Below are positions 12,501 to 24,500 of a stretch of 64,000 bases of DNA, piece after piece. The DNA is from Tubulanus polymorphus (lineage: Eukaryota > Nemertea > Palaeonemertea > Tubulaniformes > Tubulanidae): the NCBI RefSeq assembly GCF_964204645.1, contig NC_134026.1, positions 6,696,001 through 6,760,000 of the forward strand, read 5' to 3'. The position numbers and the translations under genes were made by a program. Below the pieces are notes generated by a model that was not told where the DNA came from, made no database searches, and was given only the letters and a program-made list of their open reading frames with translations. Every line of letters begins with the position of its first letter. Position 1 is the stretch's first letter.

Positions 12501-15500
12501 GTTTAATTTCTATTGTTTAAACTTCATGTTTAAGAATTCTAACTGAACCATTTCATAAGCCTAGAGTTTTTCATGAAACTGGATGTGGGTACGTTGATAC
12601 TTACATCGAATGGATTTTTTTCGAGAGCCCTGAGAACTATTGAAGCAGTGTAGAAACAGATGGCGTCAGTTTGGAACGGTGAAACAGTCGGACGAGGGTC
12701 AAATAGATTAGGATGATTGCATACTTTACGCAACTGCATCAGTATATTGATCACGCTCATAAAATGACCAGTTGCCAGGGTTTCCTTCGTTCTGCAAATA
12801 AAATCAATGCATACAGCTGCGATTTAGACTACAATTCACTATCTTAACACAGAATAACTGGAGCCAGTTATTCAAGAGTTTGTCAAGTTAAATGCGGAGG
12901 AATACCGTAGATAGTGACAATTGAATTCACACAATATTTTTCCATCAGTAAACTCCGACTATCTCTTTGAGTAACTGACTCCTGCTGTTTAATTGATTTT
13001 GAACAAGGGAGGTTCAACACCCTCCAATTGTAAGCAATTTTGAGCATTATAACATAGTGAGAACTGGTGAATATGTACACATAATTAAGTTTTAGCGTAA
13101 ATACGAGACATTTATCATTTTCGAGGAGCCTTCTCATGGATTTAACAAGATATTCAGCAATTTCAAGAAAGGGCTAGGCACCACAGTCGAAGACTTATAA
13201 CATGACCAGGCCAATTAGAGACAATTTTTGAAACTATCTGTTTTAGGACAAGAAAAGGGAGATGAAAAGAAAGAATAATAACCTGGTTTGAGACATGAAG
13301 TCATCGTAAAGAAAGCGTTGACGTTTCGACAGTCGACACATTACGACGTGTTCGTATTTCTTTGGCATTTGTTTCTCGACATCCGCTTTTAATCGTCTCA
13401 GTAAAAACGGACGCAGCACCTACAGAAATTCGATATTACAACAATTAGTGACGTTTACACGACACCAAGAGCCAAGGACAGGCGGAGGTTGTTAAATGCG
13501 TTATGTCTGACCATTCTGCAACTGATGTTTCGATACACATCGGTGTTATGTCCGAGCAATCAGAGTTTGATATTCGAGACATTTGATCTGACCTAATAAC
13601 ATTGAATACTGAGCCAGTGATTTTAGTCTCATTTATATTAAACGAATTTTAGAAAGATAACAGTAGACTCCGCTCAAATCGGATCTTTTGACTTGAGAGT
13701 GATATCTGGGTTGGATGGTACAGTAGACTCTGTTCAAGTTGGATTTTTTAGGACAGGATAAAATTCGTCCCGATTGATGGTATAAAATCCAGCAGACGTA
13801 GATTCAGAATAAAAATATCTGAACAAAATCTGAGTTTAACGATTATATCTCTGTCTAGACTGGTCCGATCCGACACCAGCAGAATCGAATTAAATCTAAA
13901 TTTCAGAGTTTTTTTTTTCACATTTCAAAGTTCAAGTAGATTAATGTTCACCTTGTGAAGTCTTCGTATGAGATTCTCGTTATATTCCTGACTGCCTTCG
14001 ATCATACCGGTCAGCGGACTAGCGAACCATTCTTTAAAGTCGCGATGCGATTGAAACACGTGCGGCATGAGGAAATGCATTAACGACCACAGTTCCATTA
14101 GACTGTTCTGTAAAGGGGTACCCGTCAGTAGCAAGCGACGTTGACTTTGAAAGTTCAATAGCGTTTGCCATCGTTGAGATTTGAAGTTCTTGATGTTCTG
14201 GGCCTAAAAATAACGCATCATCAACAATCATGATTCATTTCGAATTTACCAAATATTTCCCACCGAACCGGTATTATTATTTTGGACCATATTAAGAGTA
14301 ACCATTAAACTGCAGGATCCAGTTCCACAGTTCTGAGTTATATTTTACTTTTAGTCTCAGAAAGTTAAAACGTTGAATTTGAACTGATTAAACTCAGCAA
14401 ATCATAACTGTGGAACCGGGCCCTGGGTAACTGTAGCGATACTTCCGAATTTTACAGTGATATCTCAATATTTACCTCGTCTAGGATGAAATATTTCCAT
14501 TTTTTACGTCTGAACGACTGATGATCCTGTATAACTAGTTTATACGATGTGATGCACACGTGAAAAGCGTTCGTTTTAGTCCAACCCGTTCGTTTTTGTT
14601 TGCGCTCCTTTTGACTGCCGTAATACGTCAATATCTTAAATCCCGGGCACCATTTCTTTAACTCCATCTCCCAGTTTAACATCACGCTGGTCGGCACAAC
14701 TATTAAATGCGGGCCCCAGACGCCCTTCTCGCACGCGAGGTGCGCGAGTAAGGCTATTGTTTGTATGGTTTTTCCGAGACCCATTTCGTCGGCTAGGATA
14801 CCGTTGAGTTTTTTCTCATAAAGCGTCGCAAGCCAGTCTAAACCGACGTGTTGATATTCGCGTAGGGTGTGTTTCAGCAGGAATGGAACCGGCGTGCTCA
14901 CCTATAAAACATCAAACAATCATTAATCAAAACACCCTCCACTCATCTCTTACTCATAGACCTCTACTTCTCTACATCAATATTTTTTTTCTTGTCTTAA
15001 AATAGGGAATTGTTCATCTCTAAATCGATTCCATTAGATTTCTGTAGTTATTCATCGTGCCCCTTACAAACCCAGCTGATAATTAACGGACCTGAGTTGT
15101 TTCTAGTGTATATCCGGTTGGTTGTAAACTTTGAGCAGTAGCGGCGATATCAGTGATCTGTTGAGACGGTCCGCTTTCATCTTCTTTACTCTAATTACAA
15201 AATACAAACAATCAATTCATACTACATTTAACTTTAACACGAACTCTTTAAGATAAAGTTTGTTAAACAAAAACAAATGTTAGTTAATTAGAGGTGACCG
15301 GTGATATCAGTGATTAGATATACCAGCGCATAGTCAACTCAAATAATCTACGACAGCCCTTTAGCACCAGACAGCTATAAACACACTGACTGGTGACTCT
15401 ATTAAGGGGTCAAATTCATTCTTCAGATTCTAATAAATTTTTGAAATAATTTTGTTAGTTAATGTGAGGTGACCGGTTTACCAGTGGTTAGATATCCCGA

Positions 15501-18500
15501 CACATAGTCAACTCAAATAATCTACGACAGCCCTTTAGCACCAGACAGCTATAAACACACTGACTGGTGACTCTATTAAGGGGTCAAATTCATTCTTCAG
15601 ATTCTAATAAATTTTTGAAATAATTTTGTTAGTTAATGTGAGGTGACCGGTGATACCAGTGGTTAGATATCCCGACGCATAGTCAACTCAAATAATCTAC
15701 GACAGCCCTTTAGCACCAGACAGCTATAAACACACTGACTGGTGACTCTATTAAGGGGTCAAATTCATTCTTCAGATTCTAATAAATTTTTGAAATAATT
15801 TTGTTAGTTAATGTGAGGTGACCGGTGATACCAGTGGTTAGATATCCCGACGCATAGTCAACTCAAATAATCTACGACAGCCCTTTAGCACCAGACAGCA
15901 ATAAACACACTGACTGGTGACTCTATTAAGGGGTCGAATTCATTCTTCAGATCTAATAAATTTTTGAAATAATTTTGTTAGTTAATGTGAGGTGACCGGT
16001 GATACTAGTGGTTAGATATTCCGGCGCATAGTCAACTCAAATAATCTACGACAGCCCTTTAGCACCAGACAGCTATAAACACACTCACTGGTGACTCTAT
16101 TAAGGGGTCGAGTTCATTCTTCAGATTCTAATAAATTTTTGAAATAATTTTGTTAGTTAATGTGAGGTGACCGGTGATACCAGTGATTAGATATCCCGGC
16201 GCATAGTCAACTCAAATAATTTACGACAGCCCTTTAGCACCATACAGCTATTAACACACTGACTGGTGACTCTATTAAGGGGTCGAATTCATTCTTCAGA
16301 TCTAATAAATTTTTGAAATAATTTTGTAAGTTAATGTGAGGTGACCGGTGATACCAGTGGTTAGATATCCCGGCGCATAGTCAACTCAAATAATCTACGA
16401 CAGCCCTTTAGCACCAGACAGCAATAAACACACTGACTGGTGACTCTATTAAGGGGTCGAGTTGATGTTGCGGGACTCTTTAGAGCGAAGGTGAAATGTT
16501 ACCTTTGTTGAGGCGATATTTTCATCTTTTAACAGGTAATCAACACCGACTTCTTCAGTTGTTTCAGCCACGTCAGTCGTTGATGATTCTACAAAACACA
16601 CAACACCGTTTTATACGAACTATCGGACTACCAAAATTGGACGGGATGATTCACAATCCTGTACCGGCCTCACGAAAATTAGCACCATCAAAATTCAACA
16701 AACATATTCAACAAGCAGGGCTAAGGATTGAAGTGAAGCTATTGCGCGTTCAATATGTTTTCAGGTGAAGCTATTGTGCGTTCAATAAGAAGTTTTCAAT
16801 GTTTTCAGGCAATAAGAAGAGTTTATGAATGAACCAAAATATTTGAAAAACAATTATCACTGATGTTTCGAGATAGAATGCTAACTACCAATCTTGGGTG
16901 TTTTATGAACTGCCCTTACAGCGGCCAGGGAGGATCCGATCATCATTCGCTTACCTTCCTCCGTCGGTTCCTCTTCATCTTCCTCTACTTCATCGTCGTC
17001 ATCACCATCATCATCGTCGGTGTCATCCTCATTCTCAGTTTCACTCGGCGTTTCTGGCATCTCGAAATCACTGTCGTACGCCCCTCCGTATTTAGCTATC
17101 AATTCTTCCATCGTTAAATCCTCTATTGAAATAATTATCAGGGTTAAATCCTGTTTTGAATTTTTATTGGTCAGTTCACCAGAATATTTCATCAACGGGC
17201 CAATCAGAATGAGGTTCACATAAAACCACATTTTTAATTCATTGATATTAACGAAAGCAATTGATATCAAGTTGAAGACATTAGGTTTAAAGTTGATAAG
17301 AATCTTTCGAGTCAGATTCTAGGAGTAATGCGTTGTTTCGCCTGAACTCACTTTCTGCTTCAAGATCAGCTAACTCTTGTTTATGATCTGATTCTTTAAC
17401 GGGTTCAATTTTCTCCTCTTGTTCTAAAGTGGCTTCATCGTCAGTAGATCCTTCATCAGCTGAGAAATCGTTATCGGATTTCATCTCCTACAATAACGAA
17501 ATGTCATCGTAACAATTATAGCATTCTTATCGGGAAACAAGAGTACAACGGACTCTTCTTGAAGTCAGTTCAAGTAAAGGTTTGCAGCAGTCAGATTGAA
17601 ACAAAATCAGCGGTTTTCAAGTCAATCAATTCATCAATTCCAAAGTCAGCTTATTTTCAGCTGGTTTTGAATTGAGTTAGCCCCTCGGTTAAAGGTAATA
17701 CCTGTCTATAAAACCGGACCATGAATAGTTCCTGGCATTTTACCTGTTCATGTTGTACAGTGTCACTGTCATCATCGCTATCATCCTGCTTAATACTAGC
17801 CGGTTTGTCTATTATTTCTTGCGGCAATGAATTCAACAGATCTTCGATCGGCATTTCGCTGTCTTTCTGCAACGCATCCAGTTCTCTCTGCTGCTCGTCC
17901 GCGTTCAGAGCGACCTCGCTTTCCTCTAACGCGATTGTTTCCTCATCGTCTTCATCATTCCCTTCTGGATCAAATTCGTCGTCATCATCTGCTGTAATAA
18001 TAATAATAGCAAATAGAGAAATTACTTAGATCGTAGTTTGGTATCATTTAAATAAGAAAAATCTCGGGACTGGTTTCACAAAAAAGTTATCTCAAATTTT
18101 TGGTTAAGTTGCCTTTGCCTATTTCATTTTTTTTTTAATGAGGACAACAATTCAAACATAACAGTTTTCAGTTGTTGGTTAAGTTTGATAAGATTTAAAC
18201 TAGGAGCCAAACATTGAATCTAAACTGGGAAGATCTGGTTTCACAAAAAAAAGTTTAATATCTTTTTTGTCAATAAGGGAAACGATTCAAGAATAACCAT
18301 TTCAAGCTGAAATAACTTATTTGCGAAACTCAACCCGGTTGCGAGAAGTCCGGACTCGAGTTAAACTTCGAAGGCATTGTATCTAAACAGGGATGAAGAA
18401 CCGAACACGTACCTTTCACAGAGGAATGACTGGGACTGGATACATTACTAGCACCGGTGACTGATGAGGTACGAGACGACGTATTCACTTTCAACCCTTC

Positions 18501-21500
18501 CGTCAACCACGACGAATACTTCTCCGTTTGATCGACGATGAAATTCAGATGCATGTCCATCGCTTTCTTGCGTCTCTCGTCCAATCGACTTTTCTGTTTA
18601 TATTCCACGACCTACGAATATCGTAAGAGAACATGAACACGATTGATAGAACACTATACCCGTGTTGACGCGATTGCGAGAGAATCCAACAACGAAAAAT
18701 ATAACGAAAAAGTCCGAAAATGTAACTGAGATAGTAGTTTATTCAACTATATCCTAATAGTCATCTTCAGGAATCTTTATTATTCCTGAAGATGACCATT
18801 AGGATATAGTCGAAACATTGAATAAACTTCTATCTCAAAGTTACATTAACGGACTTTTTCGTTATAATTGCGGGATTCTCTCTACAAGAGAATATGAAGC
18901 TTCTCAATCTCTACAATAGAATGTCACTCCTCAATACTCCCAATAGACCCTTCCCTTCTAGGGAAGATGGTTGCCCCTTATTACATCATCAAATTACAAT
19001 AATCCCCCTATCACATCACCGAATTGCCGAGCCCTAATAGTGATTTGTAAAAATCACCTTTTCGATATTTGTCCAGAACTCTTTCACCATTTTGGCCATG
19101 TTGCTGGCGATGCGTTTGATTTTTTGCATTTCTTCTTTTTCAGCTTTTAGCTCTTTTTGTTGTCGTTCTTGGTGATAACGATTTACCATTCGAGCAATCT
19201 GTAATTATTCAACAACACAGAACTTTCATAGAATTAACTCACCAAAATCCTTTAGATAAAAACAACCACCTAATCAAGATAAGACTGTCTACTTTTGTTT
19301 CACTTTATCAGTAATACATAAATACTGGAAAGGCGACAAATTTAATTTGATATTTGCACAATGTTTAAAAAATGACTGAACATCAATTTCAAATAGATGC
19401 TGTCATAGCAAGATTTGTGCATAACTTAGGAGAAATACTCGAAAGACAAAAAATGAATCATACTTTTAAGTGATACTTCATACTTGTCTACTTTTGTTTC
19501 ACTTTGTCAGTAATAATTGAATACTGGAAAGGCGACAAACTTAATTTAATATCTGCACAATGTTTAGACTAAATATCAGTTTTCAGATATTTGTCAAGCA
19601 AGATTTGTGCATGATTTTCTCAAGACAAGAGCAACTAAGCAGCTCAGTTAGTAAGAGATAAGAATGTCTACTTTTGTTTCACTTTGTCAGTAATAATTGA
19701 ATACTGGAAAGGCGACAAACTTAATTTCATATCTGCACAATGTTTAGACTAAATATCATCAGTTTTCAGATATTTGTCAAGCAAGATTTGTGCATGATTC
19801 AGACAAGAAAAACTTAGCAGCACAGTTAGTAAGATAAGAATGTCTACTTTTGTTTCACTTTATCAGTAATAATTGAATACTGGAAAGGCGACAAACTTAA
19901 TTTAATATCCGCACAATGTTTCGACTAAATATCATCAGTTTTTCGATATTTGTCAAGCAAGATTTGTGCAATGAGAACTTAAGACGAGACCACCAGATAT
20001 ACGTATTAAAAAGTCTAAAAATACGTCAACTTCAGAATATATAGAAGTTCATGATACTTCCAATACAAGACGTTATCCAGATTCTAAAGAGAAATCTACA
20101 TCCTAGGCAAGATAGAAACTAACCTTCCGACACCCGGCTTTCTTCCATTTTCGTTCCTGAGCGAAGTCAGCAGCGAGCCAGTGCATTTCCTCTAGTAAAT
20201 AATCCCAATGAGCTTTATTACGCGGAGCCTCCTGAACTTTCGGCAAGCGCCGCGTCGACCACAGTCCGTCTTTGCGCAATTCAGACACACGTTGAATCAC
20301 TTGCGCTTCTTGTTTCGCGCGTTCAACGATCGCTTCCTGAGATCCTATAGCAGTATCGTACACAGCCGATATGGAATGTTGTCTTGTGTGTTGTCTCTGA
20401 GATGACGCCGCCGCCGCCGCTGCCCCAGACGCAGAGTGACCTTTAGGCGGAGATGTTTTATTTACGCAACTAACACCAGGTGTCACCAACACGCTACTGA
20501 ATTCAACAACAATAACTTCCATTTAACATTTAGTAATTGGTCTCGCTTCAAATTTAAACCAGGGGCAGGTTCTACATACTGGCATTAACTTTAACCAGGA
20601 GGTTAACTAACCCCCAGGTTAAAGTTAATACCAGTCTATATATAAAACTAATCCCAGGGCTTAAACCCCCCTCGAGGGTCAAGTTAATAACAGTGTATAA
20701 AACCGAGTCCAGGGGTTAACTCAATTGCAAGTGAATTGAGGTTAACCCCAGGTTATAGTTACCAGTGTATAAAACTGAGCCCAGGGGTTAACGCAACTGG
20801 AAATGAATTGAGTTAATCACTAGTTTAAGTTAATACCAGTGCATAAAACTGGTTTAAGGGGTTGACTGGATTGGAAATGAAAAGTGTTAACCTCCAGGTT
20901 AAAGTTAATACCAGTGTACTAAACCGAGCCCAGGGGTTAACACAATAGAATGAATAAGATTTAACCCTGACTAAGTTAATACCAGTCTATTGAACTGGTC
21001 CCAGGGAAATGAATCAAGTTAACCTCTAGGTTAAAGTTATAACCAGACAAGAAAACTGGTCCCAGGGGTGAACTCAATAGGAAATGAGTCGAGTTAACCC
21101 ACAAGTTAAGTTAATACCAGTCTACAAAATCGAGTCCAGGGTTAACTCAATTGCAAATTGAGTTAACCCCCAGGTTATTGAGTTAATACAAGTGTATAAA
21201 ACAACCCAGGGGTTAACTCAATTGAAAATTAATAGAGTTAACCATCGGGTTAAAGCTATTACCAGTTTATAAAACTGAGTCCAGGGGTTAACTCAATTGG
21301 AGATGAATAGAGTTAACCACTAGGTTAAAGTTATAACCAGACAACGAAACTGGTCCCAGGGGTTAATTCAATAGGAAATGAATTGAGTTAATTCCCAAGT
21401 TATGTTAATTCCAGTCTATAAAACTGAGTCCAGGGGTTAACTTAATTGGATATGAATTGAGTTAACCCCAGGTTTTTGAGTTAATACGAGTGTATAAAAC

Positions 21501-24500
21501 TGAACCCAGGGGTTAACTCAATGGAAAATCAATAGAGTTAACCATCGGGTTAAAACTATTACCAGTTTATAAAACTGAGTCCAGGGGTTAACTCAATTGG
21601 AGATGAATAGAGTTAACCACTAGGTTAAAGTTATAACCAGATAACAAAACTGGTCCCAGGGGTTAACTCAATAGGAAATTAATTGATTTAACCCCCAGGT
21701 TATTGAGTTAATACGAGTCTATAAAACTGAGTCCAGGGGTAAACTCAATTGAAAAGAAATTGAGTTTACCTCCAGGTTAAAGTTAATACCAGTCTGAGTC
21801 AATTGGACATTGAATTAGAGCCCCCAGGTTATTGAGTTAATACAAGTGTATAAATCTGGCTGCAGGGGTTAACTCAATTGGAAAATCAATAGAGTTAACC
21901 ACTCAATTGGAGATGAATAGAGTTAACCACTAGGTTAAAGTTATAACCACACAACAAAACTGGTCCCTGGGGGTTAACTCAATAGGAAATTAATTGATTT
22001 AACCCCCAAGTTATTGAGTTAATACCAGTCTATAAAACTGAGTCCAGGGGTAACTCAATTGAAAAGGAATTGAGTTTACCTCCTGGTTAAAGTTAATACC
22101 AGTCTTTGAGTCAATTGGACATTAATTGTGTTAGAGCCCCCAGGTTATTGAGTTAATACAAGTGTATAAATCTGGCCGCAGGGGTTAACTCAATTGGAAA
22201 ATCAATAGAGTTAACACAGGTTTAAGCTAATACCAGTCTATAAAACTGGTCCCAGGGCTTAACTCAATTGGAAATAGAGTTAACCCCAGGTTAAAGAGTT
22301 AATTCAATTTCAATTTAGTTAACTCAATATCAATTCAGGGTTACGAGTTAATACTTCAATAAGACAAAATAACGGTTTGAAAACTTAGAATCCGAGTTGA
22401 CTTTAATGAAGGACTCAGTTCCAGAGAGTTCTCAGTTTCAGGGTTAACCCTTTCAGTGCTGGCTAATTAATACCCTATAGTGCTGAAGATAATTTGAAAA
22501 TTCTGAAAAATTCCACCCTAGTGTGTTGAATAACCGGAATAGATAGCACTATAGTGCGTCTACACCCAGGTGCGGTATATCGGAAGTTACTAATATTTCA
22601 CTATCTTTGACAGGTGCTGCCATCTTTCAAAAGAGATAATTAGTAATTACTAATTAAATCAATACACTGCAGTGCGGTGTACTAGCAAAATCCATCCCTG
22701 ATTTGTACACCGCCATGCGGTGTAGACGCACTGAAAGGGTTAAAATAAGTTCATTGTTCAATATTCGTACCCTCGGCCATCAAATTCATGAACAATAGAA
22801 CTGCAATGGGAACTTTCGGGGAGCTGTAAGATTCAAATCAAAAACGAACCTCGAAGATGAAGAGATGATTTTCTGATTGCTGGAAGCCGTCGGCGTTTGA
22901 GGCAATGGCGCCGTCAGCGTTTTGACGAGCGCCGTTTTGTCGTGAATCGAATTCGACGGCGAATTTTGAGTCGACATCTGCGATACTGCCGACACCTGCA
23001 CGGTAGCTGCAATAAATACGAAATACAACACATGTAACAATCCGTTATCGATCGAAGAGTGCGTCTAATTCGACAATCTCTCTACCAGACGACCACAAAC
23101 ATGTAACATACTACCAATAACCGCTAACATTCAATTATTCTAAAAATTACATCTATATACACAAACGACTCAAAATCGAAAACTATGAAAGAAGCGCCAA
23201 GACAGTGAAATACGAAATCTACGAAACGGCTACAGCTCGGCGGACTAGAGCTGAAAACAATCCTACATACGGCGTCAAACGACAAACACTACGCAAAAAT
23301 AAAGTAACATTACAGCAACGAAAAAATTTAAAAATAAAATAAAATGAGCGCATGTTGAAAACTACAGAACCTCGGATTATCAAAACCCCCGTAACCTCGA
23401 ACTGACATCGGATTCATGTCATGAGTATTTGGGCCTCACACCAGTATGAGTAATTAACAACATTTTTTAATTTTTTGATATGGAACTCAATCTCAGCAGT
23501 TTCTAGTGAATACGACATCCACACTGCATCTCACAAAGACTGTCAATTTTAGGAACGACTTATTAATCGAGAGCATGCAGATCCGGACAATTAAAATATC
23601 TTTCTTTTCAGGCTTTAAGTCACATTGAAAGCGGCACGAAACACAAAAAGCGTATTAAGTTCCACGAAATTATGAAACTATTTTGTTTTCTGAAGAAGCA
23701 ACGGTTTTTACGAAAAAGTTTGGCCGACATTGGCACACCAGATATGAATGAGTAAATGAATAAAGCTGAACCGAGTACCACGATACTGTTAACTCTGAGC
23801 ATGCGAGCTTAGCGGAGTACTCAGACCCGAGCGAGCTCAGTAAATTCAGAGTACTCAGAGCGGAGTGAGCTCAGTATTCAGAGTACTCAAGAGCTGAGTG
23901 GGCTCAGTGTACAAGAGTACTCAGAGCTAACAGTAATAATGAGATACAAGGTTAGCTTACCAGTTAACTGAGGAAGTAGAGGCTGGGTGGGCTGATGTGG
24001 GCCAAATACCATTCCATGACGTCCTCCTTGTTTCTTTGGTTCTGTCACTGAAATCCACAAGAAGTTGATTTCATACTCTACGGGTCTGAAGAATTAATCA
24101 TTGATCTAACTATGACAACTCGATAGGATCAATTCAGTTTCAACAAAATTTTTTTTGTTAATCAGCGATCGAAACCAAATGACATGACGTATCGACCGTC
24201 TAAAGAGACCATCGTCAGACTACGAAACGACATTCGATTTTAATCCTCGACTAATAAATTTCATTTTTTAGATTTGTATTAATCGGGGTTTTAATGTTAT
24301 TATCTGTTCTCCATGTCTGAGTGTATGGCGGGCTTTTATACTGTTAGATCTATGAGCTCAATGAATGATGATCAACACATTAGAAACTAACTACAAATAC
24401 AACCCAAATTATCTCTATATAACACACTAGACCCACGAGTTCTACCTTTAAACTTCTAGTTTCAATTACAGGGTTTATAGAAAAATGCTCACATTCAAAA

